A DNA stretch of 64,000 nucleotides from Hallella colorans (GTDB taxonomy: Bacteria > Bacteroidota > Bacteroidia > Bacteroidales > Bacteroidaceae): the NCBI RefSeq assembly GCF_003096815.1, contig NZ_QENY01000004.1:41316-105315 (forward strand), written 5' to 3'. The position numbers and the translations under genes were made by a program. A model generated the notes under the pieces. The model was not told the origin of the DNA and did no database searches. It was given only the letters and a program-made list of their open reading frames with translations. Positions 43,342-52,832 of this stretch are shown in pieces. The stretch's first letter is position 1, and every line of letters starts with the position of its first letter.

Positions 43342-46278
43342 ATGTCAAGATTTTCCTCATCTGCCCTTATCGCAAAACTCACGCTGGCAATATTGGCATC
43401 CATGCTGTGCGCCACCGTCTCGGCACGCCACATCTTGGGATGGGTGATAGGAGCCGACACCCGTCAGCCTCTGAAAGGCGTGCGCGTGGAACTGCTCTCG
43501 GCCGCGGACAGCACAGTGGTGGGCTCGGCCATCACCACTGAGAACAATTATTGGTACGGCAACACGCCCATGTACCAAATAGATGTGACAAACCATACCT
43601 CTTATATATTGCGCTTCTCGATGGTGGGCTACACCACCTTGTACCGCCCGGTCAAGGTGGAGATGGCCGATCGCGTGAACGAGCAAGTGATAGACGCGGT
43701 AAAAATGGAGCCCGCGGCCACTATGCTCGACGAGGTGACGGTAACCGCCACCAAGATAAAAATGGTGATGCACGGCGACACCTTGGTTTACAACGCGTCA
43801 GCGTTCAAGCTGAGCCAAGGCTCCATGCTCGACGCACTCATCAGGCAACTGCCCGGCGCCACGCTGCAAGACGGACTCATCAAGGTGAACGGGCGCACCG
43901 TCAGCTCGCTCCTTATAGACGGCCGCGACTTCTTCAAGGGTGACGCCAAAAAAGCTTTGGAAAACCTGCCGGCCTACACCGTGGATAAAATAAAGGCTTA
44001 TGACAAGCTCGGACAGGATAGCCGACTGATGGGGCGCGACATGAACGATCGCACTTTCGTGCTCGACGTGAGCTTGAAAAAGCAATATCACCAAGGATTG
44101 ATAGGCAACGCAGACATGGCCGGCGGCACCGACCGACGCTACAATGGCAAGCTCTTCGCCATGCGATACACCAAACGGTCGCGACTCACCGTGACGGCGG
44201 CAGCCAACAATATGAACGACCGCGGCACACCCGGCGAGGATGTCGACATGGAGACAGCACCCGACACAGGAGGCGGACTAACCGACACCAAAAGCGGAAC
44301 GCTGACCTATCGCTACGAGGGGGCCGACGAAGATAACTATATAGAGTGTACGACCGCACTCTCACGCTCAGACAACGAGACGACACAGCGCATCACGTCG
44401 CAAAACTTCCTGACCGGCGGAGACCACTATGGCTTGGCACAATCGACCAATCGCAACAAAAACACCGCATGGAACACGGGGCTATATTTCAGCCTGACAC
44501 CGGGACAGCACATGCTCTCGGGAAACTCCTCCATAAACATCAGCAAAGGCAATGGATGGAGCAACAGCCGATCCGCGCGCCTCAATGCCAAACCAAGCGC
44601 AATCGCCACCCTTGACAGTTTGTTCATGCCCAAGTCTGGCCAGCGCCTATTGGCCATGACCATCAACCGCGTGCGAAACGACCGGCTTTTCCAAACCAAC
44701 ACCCTGTCGTATGACGCCGACCTTACAGACCGCATAGCTTTTGGCAAAGACAAAGAAAACAGCTGGAACAACATGTTGACCATGAGGGCAAGCGCGAACT
44801 ATGAACGGACCAATAATGACAGCCACGCCCTGAACCACATAGACTACATGGCCGCACAAGGCACGAACGACCATCGAAGACAATACGAAGAAACACCTAT
44901 TCACAACTACTCGATAAACGCCAACATAGACTACACCCGCCTGATAAACATGGACACAACCAACACGGCATCCATCTATATCAGGCCAAGTTACCAATTC
45001 AGACAGACATACAGTGACACCGACCACAGCCTCTACCGATTAGACCAATTAGCCCATTACACCGACTCGGCCTACGCATTGGGCGTATTGCCCTCCACGC
45101 GCGAGGCCCTGGCCAGCGCGCTCGACAGAATGAACAGCTATCGTAACCGAACGAGAAACGTTGAGCATACGGCCAGCATGACCTTCAACTACAACCACGG
45201 CGACGGAACGCGCCGACCGCAATATGTCGTGGAGCTTACGCTACCCATACGCGAGCGATACGAGAAGATAGAATATTACCGCAACAAAAGCTACTCCAAG
45301 GAACGACACTCGCTGCTCTTTGAGCCCACGCTGAACTTCACTTACCATTTCAACGACTCCACTGGCCTACGATTAGCCTCGGTCACCTATTCCACCAACC
45401 AGCAACAACCGTCGCTGACCTCCATGCTCGACATACGCGACGACGCCAACCCCTTGATAGTGACCCTCGGCAACGAGCACCTGAAAAAATCGAGAACGCA
45501 CGGCCTTTTCATGATGGCGTCCATCTTCAATATGGCCTCGCAACGCAACTACAGCGTCAGCATGAACGCCAGCATCATCCAGAACGCCATCGCAACGGCT
45601 AACGTGTATGACAAAGCGACAGGCATCACCACCACCCGACCGGTAAACATCAACGGCAACTGGAACGCTGGAGCCGCCGTGCAGACCACCACACCAATAG
45701 ACAGACGCAAACGCATCACACTGGAAGAAGCCTTCTCTGCCAACTATAGCAACAGCGTGGATCTCACCACCGTTAAGGGGACGAATATCGGGCGCAGCGA
45801 GGTGCACAACTGGACCCTGGCCAACAACCTCAACGTGAGCTACCAACTGTCAGACAATTTGAGGGCAGAACTGAAAACAGCAATCACACACCAGCGAGCC
45901 ACGAGCGACCGCAACGACTTCCAAGCGGTGAGCGCGTGGGACTGCAACGTAGGCCTGAGCGGCAGCATAAAACTGCCTTGGGGAATGGAGTGCGCCACAA
46001 GCATCGTGGACTATATACGCCGAGGCTACAACGATCCACAGATGAACACCAACCAAACCGTGTGGAACCTGCGCCTCACCAAGCAGTTCATGGATGACAA
46101 GCTGGCCCTGTCGATAGATGGGTTTGACATCTTGGGCAACTTGAGCAACAACATGTTCACGCTCGACGCGCAAGGGCGCACAGAAACTTGGACCAACTCG
46201 CTGAACCGCTTTTTCATGATTCGGGCCGCCTACAAATTCACCTTTGGCATGGAAAAACCCTCCAGCACAATCTTCTGA
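43342..46278 (+). CDS. Outer-membrane beta-barrel protein with carboxypeptidase-like N-terminal domain
   Basis: A 978-residue protein with a signal peptide ending VSARH. A carboxypeptidase-regulatory-like sandwich covers about 25-125 (LGWVIGADTRQPLKGVRVEL). A plug-like region follows (MLDEVTVTATKIKMVMHGDT, MLDALIRQLPGATLQDG, RTVSSLLIDGRDFFKGD), and the remainder is an OMP_b-brl_3-type barrel ending in F. It lacks the SusC signature and has no SusD partner. Nine bases separate it from the FucP-like gene, so it may carry the same substrate or act in surface assembly. Confidence 0.85.
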   Translation: MSRFSSSALIAKLTLAILASMLCATVSARHILGWVIGADTRQPLKGVRVELLSAADSTVVGSAITTENNYWYGNTPMYQIDVTNHTSYILRFSMVGYTTLYRPVKVEMADRVNEQVIDAVKMEPAATMLDEVTVTATKIKMVMHGDTLVYNASAFKLSQGSMLDALIRQLPGATLQDGLIKVNGRTVSSLLIDGRDFFKGDAKKALENLPAYTVDKIKAYDKLGQDSRLMGRDMNDRTFVLDVSLKKQYHQGLIGNADMAGGTDRRYNGKLFAMRYTKRSRLTVTAAANNMNDRGTPGEDVDMETAPDTGGGLTDTKSGTLTYRYEGADEDNYIECTTALSRSDNETTQRITSQNFLTGGDHYGLAQSTNRNKNTAWNTGLYFSLTPGQHMLSGNSSINISKGNGWSNSRSARLNAKPSAIATLDSLFMPKSGQRLLAMTINRVRNDRLFQTNTLSYDADLTDRIAFGKDKENSWNNMLTMRASANYERTNNDSHALNHIDYMAAQGTNDHRRQYEETPIHNYSINANIDYTRLINMDTTNTASIYIRPSYQFRQTYSDTDHSLYRLDQLAHYTDSAYALGVLPSTREALASALDRMNSYRNRTRNVEHTASMTFNYNHGDGTRRPQYVVELTLPIRERYEKIEYYRNKSYSKERHSLLFEPTLNFTYHFNDSTGLRLASVTYSTNQQQPSLTSMLDIRDDANPLIVTLGNEHLKKSRTHGLFMMASIFNMASQRNYSVSMNASIIQNAIATANVYDKATGITTTRPVNINGNWNAGAAVQTTTPIDRRKRITLEEAFSANYSNSVDLTTVKGTNIGRSEVHNWTLANNLNVSYQLSDNLRAELKTAITHQRATSDRNDFQAVSAWDCNVGLSGSIKLPWGMECATSIVDYIRRGYNDPQMNTNQTVWNLRLTKQFMDDKLALSIDGFDILGNLSNNMFTLDAQGRTETWTNSLNRFFMIRAAYKFTFGMEKPSSTIF

Positions 46279-46439
46279 CAATAACATGAGCACAAACAAG
46301 CCACCACGCCTTGAAAGAGACGCAGAATATTTCCAACTATGCTATGACATCATTTTTGGCGCATGGCCGCACGACCACCATCATGCCATGTCATCTACAA
46401 AAAATATATTCTGAACATTGGTGCACCATATTGACGGTC

Positions 46440-46464
46440 CGTGATAAATCACGCCCCTACGGGC
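46440..46464. repeat. REP-like double palindrome
   Basis: CGTGATAAATCACG (46440-46453) followed at once by GCCC-CTAC-GGGC (46453-46464). Two adjoining short hairpins in the intergenic space before tadA, resembling extragenic palindromic elements. Confidence 0.5.
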
Positions 46465-46543
46465 AACACCGCGCGCGACAATCCCACGATCCGCACACCT
46501 TTGAAACTGAGGTTTAATATGTGGCAAGAAATAACGACAAACT

Positions 46544-46993
46544 ATGAACGAAGAGCGAAACATTGACGAGCGTTTCATGCGCATGGCACTCGCTGAAGCC
46601 GAGGCGGCGTATAGTGAGGGTGAGATACCCATAGGCGCGGTGGTGGTGTGTCAAGGCCGCGTGATAGCGCGGGCGCACAACCAGACCGAGACGTTAGGCG
46701 ACGTGACGGCGCACGCCGAGATGCTTGCCATCACCGCCGCGGCGGCCGCCCTTGGGGGCAAATACCTGCCCGACTGCTCACTATACGTGACCGTGGAGCC
46801 ATGCGCCATGTGCGCTGGCGCCATGGGATGGGCGCAGATAGGTCGCGTGGTGTATGGCACGGACGAGGAAAAGCGTGGCTACACGCGGCTCGCGCCCATG
46901 ACGCTGCACCCCAAGGCCACCGTGACACGAGGCGTGTTGGCCGGGGAGTGCAAGGCCTTGATGCAGGCATTTTTTAGAGACAAGAGACGATGA
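46544..46993 (+). CDS. tadA: tRNA-specific adenosine deaminase
   Basis: A 149-residue zinc deaminase: catalytic TAHAEMLAI with the proton-shuttle Glu, and the zinc ligands PCAMCAGAMGWAQIGRVVYG. It converts A34 to inosine in tRNA-Arg(ACG). The length fits TadA rather than guanine deaminase. It stands alone between convergent and divergent neighbours. Confidence 0.93.
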   Translation: MNEERNIDERFMRMALAEAEAAYSEGEIPIGAVVVCQGRVIARAHNQTETLGDVTAHAEMLAITAAAAALGGKYLPDCSLYVTVEPCAMCAGAMGWAQIGRVVYGTDEEKRGYTRLAPMTLHPKATVTRGVLAGECKALMQAFFRDKRR

Positions 46994-47023
46994 GCTGCCC
47001 ACGAAACGGCTGGCCTTGGCGGC

Positions 47024-47662
47024 TCATCGACCATCGGCGAGTTTGAGACTGTCGTAGACACGGTCAAAGACGGCGCGCAAACACGTCTTGTCGGCTATCA
47101 CTTCGCGAACAGCGGTGAGATACTTGTGGTTGGGCGAGTTGGGTATCCACAGTTTTATATAACCCTCGCTACTGTATTTTTGCTCCATGTGATGTTCGAA
47201 CCGCTGCCATTGCCGCTCCCTGTCCAAGTCGGGATAATGGTCCAGTCCATACTCCACGGCCCTTGCGAAAACTACCTCTGGGGTAAGGTCTCGGTCTGCC
47301 TCGGCCACGATTTTGCCGTATATACTGCGCGGCTCGCGCGAGGCCGAGGCCCGGTGATCCTCCACGGCCTCTTTCATCACGCTTATTTGGTCTGGCGAAA
47401 ACCACCTGTCCAATCTGCGATCGGCGGCGAGTATCTTGCCGCCCGTGATATGGTGTATGGCGCGCGGGCCGCTCATGCCAAGATCGTGGTAGGCCGCTAT
47501 GGCGTACACCATGTTGACGTCGGCGCCCAATTGGCGCGCCAGCTCCATCGAGTTGGCGATGACGCGCTGCACGTGGGCCAGTCCGTGGGCGCGGTCGAAA
47601 GCATTGTATTTAGGGAGGATGGCGGTCTCCACAAAAGCCATCAAGTCTAAGTTCACTTGCAT
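47024..47662 (-). CDS. HD-domain phosphohydrolase
   Basis: About 212 residues from MQVNLDLMAFVET (or 205 from the next Met at 47641); the ATG at 47704 lies upstream of the promoter's -7 element and is rejected. Metal-binding HD motifs: H of RAHGLAHVQRV, HD of AIAAYHDLGMSG, and H of VEDHRAS followed by a later Asp (AEADRDL). The family hydrolyses phosphoesters, often nucleotides; the substrate is unknown. It is divergent from menA and the two promoters occupy the same DNA. Confidence 0.85.
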   Translation of the reverse strand: MQVNLDLMAFVETAILPKYNAFDRAHGLAHVQRVIANSMELARQLGADVNMVYAIAAYHDLGMSGPRAIHHITGGKILAADRRLDRWFSPDQISVMKEAVEDHRASASREPRSIYGKIVAEADRDLTPEVVFARAVEYGLDHYPDLDRERQWQRFEHHMEQKYSSEGYIKLWIPNSPNHKYLTAVREVIADKTCLRAVFDRVYDSLKLADGR

Positions 47663-47689
47663 ACAGGGAGTGTTAAAATGTTTATTCAC

Positions 47690-47720
47690 TTGCAAATGTA
47701 GCAAATAATGGCTATTTTTG
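47690..47720 (+). promoter_or_regulatory. menA promoter, overlapping the HD-gene promoter
   Basis: TTG (47690-47692), 20 bases, TATTTTTG (47713-47720). Transcription should start within about 8 bases of the ATG at 47728, so the menA message is leaderless or nearly so. Confidence 0.8.
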
Positions 47721-47723
47721 CAA
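47693..47723 (-). promoter_or_regulatory. HD-gene promoter, overlapping the menA promoter
   Basis: Reading leftward, TTG (47723-47721), 20 bases, TACATTTG (47700-47693). It uses the same 34 base pairs as the menA promoter on the opposite strand. Confidence 0.8.
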
Positions 47724-47727
47724 CATT

Positions 47728-48648
47728 ATGATGGACGAAACAAACGTAAAGACCAATTCTTTTCGTGCCTGGGCGCTCGCCGCTCGCCCCAAGACGCTGT
47801 CCGGGGCGGCTGTGCCTGTAATGATAGGTGTGGCCCTGGCGTGGGCCGACGCTGGCGGGCACATAGCGTGGGGAGCCGCCGGACTTTGCCTGCTATTCGC
47901 GATGACGATGCAGGTGGACGCCAATCTTGTGAACGATTACTTCGACTTTAGGCGGGGCAACGACGACGCGGCAACACGCTTAGGGCCGCCCCGAGCCTGC
48001 TCCATGGGGTGGGTGTCGGCCCACGCCATGCGCCGGGCCATCGCTATCGTCACGACCGTGGCGTGCATCGTGGGGCTGCCCTTGGCATGGATGGGCGGCT
48101 GGCCCATGGTGGGCGTGGGAGTGGCATGCGTGGCATTTTGCTTCTTGTACACCACCAAACTGTCTTACATGGGGTTAGGAGACGCGCTGGTGATCGTTTT
48201 TTTCGGACTCGTGCCCGTGTGTCTCACATATTATTTGAGTCTTCCACCTCACGAGCGCGGTGTGAGCGCCGAGGTGGTGGTGGGCGCGGTGGCCTGCGGA
48301 CTGGTAACAGACACATTGTTGATAGTGAACAACTATCGAGACATTGACAACGATATACGCGACGGCAAACTCACCCTCGTGGCTCGGATAGGGCCCAGCG
48401 CAGGCAGACTCCTGTACCTTTGGGTGGGCGTGGCTGCCGTGGCCTTGGGTGTGGCCTACGTGGCTGGGGGGCACGCTGGCGGCTTTGTGCTTCCAATCGT
48501 CTCGTACCTGTGGCTACACATAGGCGCATATCGGCGGCTGAGGGGCATGGAGCGCGACCACAAGCTCAACGATTTGTTAGGGCAGACAGCCCGCAACATG
48601 ATAGTGTATGGCATGGCGGTAGCGGCAGGCATAGCCATCTCGGCGTGA
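47728..48648 (+). CDS. menA: 1,4-dihydroxy-2-naphthoate polyprenyltransferase
   Basis: A 306-residue UbiA-family prenyltransferase with about nine helices. The two Asp-rich motifs are present: DANLVNDYFDFRRGNDD (about 70-86) and NNYRDIDNDIRDGKLT (about 193-208). An early ARPKTLSGA segment is typical of MenA. It attaches the polyprenyl tail in menaquinone synthesis. The start has no room for a Shine-Dalgarno. Confidence 0.94.
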   Translation: MMDETNVKTNSFRAWALAARPKTLSGAAVPVMIGVALAWADAGGHIAWGAAGLCLLFAMTMQVDANLVNDYFDFRRGNDDAATRLGPPRACSMGWVSAHAMRRAIAIVTTVACIVGLPLAWMGGWPMVGVGVACVAFCFLYTTKLSYMGLGDALVIVFFGLVPVCLTYYLSLPPHERGVSAEVVVGAVACGLVTDTLLIVNNYRDIDNDIRDGKLTLVARIGPSAGRLLYLWVGVAAVALGVAYVAGGHAGGFVLPIVSYLWLHIGAYRRLRGMERDHKLNDLLGQTARNMIVYGMAVAAGIAISA

Positions 48649-48789
48649 CGGCAGAGTAGCGAACGAACAACCACATGTGGCCACCACAAACATGCCCACT
48701 AACAACACTAAAGATGACGACGTGACAAAAAAAAACGTCATCATTGGATTTTTCATCTATTTGTGACTACGTATGTCGATAAAATTACT

Positions 48790-48797
48790 TAACTTTG
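48790..48797 (+). promoter_or_regulatory. -7 element TAACTTTG for the rfbA-tyrosine-kinase operon
   Basis: A TAnnTTTG match with a leader of about 105 bases that includes a small hairpin GGTATCT ... AGATACC (48810-48836). No -33 at the usual distance. Confidence 0.55.
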
Positions 48798-48906
48798 CGC
48801 ATAACTATTGGTATCTATCTATCAAACAGATACCTCCCAAACGTGCGCACACAAGCTACAGGCCACGCACGCAACATATAATTCATATAATTAACGTTCT
48901 GAAGAA

Positions 48907-49797
48907 ATGAAAGGAATAATATTGGCAGGTGGCTCGGGCACGCGTTTGTACCCCATCACCAAGGGTATTAGTAAACAACTCATACCAATATACGACAAGC
49001 CGATGATATACTATCCGCTGTCAGTGCTGATGCTATCTGGCATTCGTGACGTGCTTATTATCTCCACACCATACGACTTACCAGGCTTTGAGCGCCTGCT
49101 CGGCGATGGCCACGAGATAGGCATGCGGATAGAATACGCCGAGCAACCATCGCCCGACGGCTTGGCGCAGGCTTTCATCATAGGTGAGAAATTCATAGGC
49201 AAAGATAGCGTCTGCTTAGTGCTGGGCGATAACATCTTTTACGGAGCGGGCTTCACGCGCATACTGCAAGAGAGCGTGAACTCCGCCATATACGAGGATC
49301 AGGCCACCATCTTCGGCTATTACGTGAACGACCCCGAGCGATATGGCGTGGCCGAGTTTGACACAGACGGCACATGCCTGAGCATAGAGGAAAAACCCCA
49401 AAAACCCAAAAGCAACTACGCCGTAGTGGGGCTATACTTCTATCCCAACAGCGTGGTAGACATAGCCAAGAACGTTAGACCCAGCGAGCGAGGCGAACTG
49501 GAAATAACATCGGTCAATCAAGAATACTTGGCGAGAGAGTCTCTGAAAGTGAAAACACTGCCACGAGGGTTTGCTTGGCTTGACACGGGCACGCACGACA
49601 GTTTGGCCGAGGCCAGCAACTTTGTGGAGGTGATCGAGAAACGGCAGGGGCTCAAAGTGGCTTGCTTAGAGGAAATAGCCTACAAGCAGGGTTGGATATC
49701 GATTGACCAACTCATTGAGGCGGCTACGCCAATGGCCAAGAACGATTATGGCAAGTACCTATTGAAAATGGCCGAAGAAAACAAGCGACTATCATAA
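48907..49797 (+). CDS. rfbA: Glucose-1-phosphate thymidylyltransferase
   Basis: A 296-residue RmlA enzyme: nucleotide-binding [30 protein letters not shown] and [20 protein letters not shown]. It makes dTDP-glucose, the first step to dTDP-rhamnose for surface polysaccharide; rfbB/C/D are not in the window. It is followed after 27 bases by a polysaccharide tyrosine kinase, consistent with a shared polysaccharide operon. Confidence 0.96.
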   Translation: MKGIILAGGSGTRLYPITKGISKQLIPIYDKPMIYYPLSVLMLSGIRDVLIISTPYDLPGFERLLGDGHEIGMRIEYAEQPSPDGLAQAFIIGEKFIGKDSVCLVLGDNIFYGAGFTRILQESVNSAIYEDQATIFGYYVNDPERYGVAEFDTDGTCLSIEEKPQKPKSNYAVVGLYFYPNSVVDIAKNVRPSERGELEITSVNQEYLARESLKVKTLPRGFAWLDTGTHDSLAEASNFVEVIEKRQGLKVACLEEIAYKQGWISIDQLIEAATPMAKNDYGKYLLKMAEENKRLS

Positions 49798-49824
49798 TAA
49801 AGAGAAAAATACAAAAAACATACA

Positions 49825-52329
49825 ATGGAAGAAAACAATAAAAAGGTAGCGGAATACACCGAACAGCCCGAAGCCGAAAATTCGACTTTCGATTTCGCCA
49901 CCATCTACACCACGCTCATCCTCAACTGGAAGTGGTTTTTGCTATCCATCATTATCTGTCTCGGTACCGCAGCCATATACCTGCACTACAAGACGCCTGT
50001 TTATCAGGCTTCGGCAAAGTTGCTCATCAAAGACAACAATACCAACACCCGACGCGGCATGCTCAACAGTTCCACGTTCGGAACGATCTCAAATTCGGCC
50101 GGCATTGAAAACGAGATGGAGATATTGACCTCACACTCGTTGGCCCAACAGGCCGTAAGAGATCTGAAGCTCTACACCAACTATTACTCAATGGGCAAGG
50201 TAAAAGAGGTGCTGAATTACAAAACGCAGCCCATTAACGTAGACGTCGATCCCGAGCACTTGGAGAAACTCAACGCCCCAATCTCCTTGACCATAGAGCG
50301 AGAAGGTTCCAAATACCACGTGGAAGGTACCTACTACGTGTCGATTGGCGACAACAAAGTGAACGGCCCCTACGCCATAGACAAAACGCTGGCGCAACTA
50401 CCGGCCAGCATAGGCACCCGCGCAGGCATACTGAGCTTTAGCCTGAACGGCATGACCCCCATGTCAGAAGATTTGAAACTGAAAGTGACCATCACGTCGC
50501 CACGTATGGCCGCCTACAAATACGTGGCCGCGCTGAACGTGGCCCAGACCAACAAATCGACCACAATTGCCCAATTAGTGGTAAAGGACGAGAGCCCACA
50601 GCGAGCCATGGACTACCTGCAACAACTCGCGCTGTGTTATAACCGACAGGCCAACGAGGACAAAAATGAGGTGGCCATGCGAACCGAGGAGTTTATAAAC
50701 GGCCGCTTGGAAAAGATAAACGCGGAGCTTGGCAACACCGAGGGACAACTCGAGAGCTACAAACGTCGCAACAACATCGTACAATTAGACATGAACGCAG
50801 GGCAGGCCATGGGCAACGCCGACGAGTATGCGAAAAAATTGGCCGAGGCCAACACGCAGGTGCAATTGGCCGACGAGATGGTGAGATACATGAACAACCC
50901 CGCCAACAAAAACCAGCCGCTGCCCTCAAACGTGGGCATTGACGACCAATCGGTAACATCGCTCATCTCCAATTACAACACGCTGGTGCAAAGGCGTAAT
51001 CTCCTTTTGCAAAGTGCCAGCGAGTCGTCGCCCAGTGTAACGCCACTCACCTCTCAGATAGGCGAACTTGAAGGAGCCATCAGGCGATCTCTCAACCAGA
51101 CGCGCCGCAACATGAACATTCAACGCAACTCGGTGGCATCGCAATACAGCGTGTACCAAGGCAGGGTGGGACAAAACCCCGAGCAGGAGCGCATGCTCAC
51201 ACAGATAGGTCGCCAACAGGAAGTGAAATCGGGGCTTTACCTCATGCTTTTGCAAAAACGAGAGGAAAACTCCATATCGCTCGCCGCCACCGCCGATAAA
51301 GGTAAACTCATAGACCAACCCACCTTCATGGGACAGGTAAGCCCCGACCGAAACATCATACTGCTCGTGGCACTGCTCGTGGCACTATTGCTGCCTGCCT
51401 TAATATTATTCTTGATACAGTTCTTCCATTACAAGATAGAGGGACACGAAGACGTGGCACGGCTCACCAAGCTACCCATTCTGGCCGACGTGGCGGTGGC
51501 ATCGGAAACCGCCAAGACCAAAGCCGATATCGTGGTGCACGAGAACAAAAACAACATGATGGAGGAAATATTCCGCTCTTTGCGCACCAACCTGCAATTC
51601 ATGCTCACCGGTGACCAGAAGGTCATTATGTTTACATCCACCATCTCGGGCGAGGGTAAGACCTTTATCACCTCCAACCTCTCGGTGTCGTTCGCGCTGT
51701 TAGGCAAGAAGGTGATATTGGTGGGACTTGACATACGCAAACCGAGATTGGCCGAACTGTTTGAGATAAACGACAACTCGCACGGTATCACCAACCTGCT
51801 CGTGAGGGACAACCCCGACTGGGCGACCATACAAAGCCAGATATTGCCCTCGGGCATCAACAACAACCTTGATTTGCTCATGGCTGGACCCATTCCGCCC
51901 AACCCCGCCGAGCTCGTATCGCGCAAGAGTCTTGGTGAGATTTTCGCCGAGTTGCGCCAACACTACGACTACATTCTCGTGGACACAGCACCCGTGGGCC
52001 TCGTGACCGATACCATACAAGTGGGCAACGTGTGCGACCTCACAGTATACACCTGCCGAGCCGACTATACACCCAAAGAGAGTTTTGAACTCATCAACAA
52101 CCTTGCCGCCACCAAGAAGCTGCCCAAGATAGGCATTGTCATTAACGGCATAGACATGTCCAAGAAAAAATACGGCTACTACTATGGCTATGGACGCTAT
52201 GGGCGTTACGGACGCTACGGGCGTTACGGCAACTACGGCCATCATGGCACATACGGTAGTTACGGCAGCTATGGCAACTACAGCAAAAGCCACTATGGCG
52301 ACGTGAACGACGACTCTATCAAGAAATAA
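49825..52329 (+). CDS. Polysaccharide co-polymerase/tyrosine autokinase (Wzc-like BY-kinase)
   Basis: An 834-residue protein. Wzz-type N-terminus with a helix at about 35-52 (WFLLSIIICLGTAAIYL), a periplasmic coiled coil to about 500, and a second helix (ILLVALLVALLLPALILFLI). The cytoplasmic BY-kinase domain has Walker A FTSTISGEGKTFITSNL, Walker A' LVGLDIRKPRLAEL and Walker B YILVDTAP. The C-terminal tail is an extreme Tyr/Gly/Arg run (repeated RYG units). It controls chain length and export of capsule or exopolysaccharide through autophosphorylation of the Tyr tail. Confidence 0.93.
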   Translation: MEENNKKVAEYTEQPEAENSTFDFATIYTTLILNWKWFLLSIIICLGTAAIYLHYKTPVYQASAKLLIKDNNTNTRRGMLNSSTFGTISNSAGIENEMEILTSHSLAQQAVRDLKLYTNYYSMGKVKEVLNYKTQPINVDVDPEHLEKLNAPISLTIEREGSKYHVEGTYYVSIGDNKVNGPYAIDKTLAQLPASIGTRAGILSFSLNGMTPMSEDLKLKVTITSPRMAAYKYVAALNVAQTNKSTTIAQLVVKDESPQRAMDYLQQLALCYNRQANEDKNEVAMRTEEFINGRLEKINAELGNTEGQLESYKRRNNIVQLDMNAGQAMGNADEYAKKLAEANTQVQLADEMVRYMNNPANKNQPLPSNVGIDDQSVTSLISNYNTLVQRRNLLLQSASESSPSVTPLTSQIGELEGAIRRSLNQTRRNMNIQRNSVASQYSVYQGRVGQNPEQERMLTQIGRQQEVKSGLYLMLLQKREENSISLAATADKGKLIDQPTFMGQVSPDRNIILLVALLVALLLPALILFLIQFFHYKIEGHEDVARLTKLPILADVAVASETAKTKADIVVHENKNNMMEEIFRSLRTNLQFMLTGDQKVIMFTSTISGEGKTFITSNLSVSFALLGKKVILVGLDIRKPRLAELFEINDNSHGITNLLVRDNPDWATIQSQILPSGINNNLDLLMAGPIPPNPAELVSRKSLGEIFAELRQHYDYILVDTAPVGLVTDTIQVGNVCDLTVYTCRADYTPKESFELINNLAATKKLPKIGIVINGIDMSKKKYGYYYGYGRYGRYGRYGRYGNYGHHGTYGSYGSYGNYSKSHYGDVNDDSIKK

Positions 52330-52340
52330 CCCCAAGGCAC

Positions 52341-52769
52341 ATGGCAACCATCGCGGTAGACTTTGACGGCACAATCGTGGAGCATCGCTATCCACACATC
52401 GGCGAGGAGCGCCCTTTTGCCACCGACACCCTGCGCATGCTCATCAACGACCATCACCGACTCATCCTTTGGACCGTACGCGAGGGTCATCTGTTGCAAG
52501 AGGCCATAGACTGGTGTCATGAGCGCGGGGTGGATTTTTGGGCCGTGAACCGTGACTACCCCGAGGAGGAGGTGGAAAAAAACAACCACTTCAGCCGCAA
52601 ACTAAAAGTGGATTATTTCATAGACGACCGTGGTATCGGCGGATTGCCCGATTGGGGACAGATATACCGCATTATCTCTGAGCATCGTACATACGCCGAT
52701 ATCATGCGCGAGGCCATGGGACACGTTTCTGAGGAACGCACAAGGCGCAAAAAATGGTGGTGGAAATGA
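52341..52769 (+). CDS. HAD-superfamily phosphatase, BT_0820-like
   Basis: A 142-residue protein starting MATIAVDFDGTIVEHRYPHI, the DxDGT catalytic motif; later KVDYFIDDRGIGG supplies the acidic motif IV. It has the short, cap-less HAD layout known from Bacteroidetes proteins such as BT_0820. It begins 12 bases after the tyrosine kinase and may be co-transcribed. Substrate unknown. Confidence 0.85.
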   Translation: MATIAVDFDGTIVEHRYPHIGEERPFATDTLRMLINDHHRLILWTVREGHLLQEAIDWCHERGVDFWAVNRDYPEEEVEKNNHFSRKLKVDYFIDDRGIGGLPDWGQIYRIISEHRTYADIMREAMGHVSEERTRRKKWWWK

Positions 52770-52832
52770 TGAGGCAAGTCACTGCCCAAGACCACCGCTC
52801 GCGACAGCGCAACCTTTTTTAAACACCAAACA

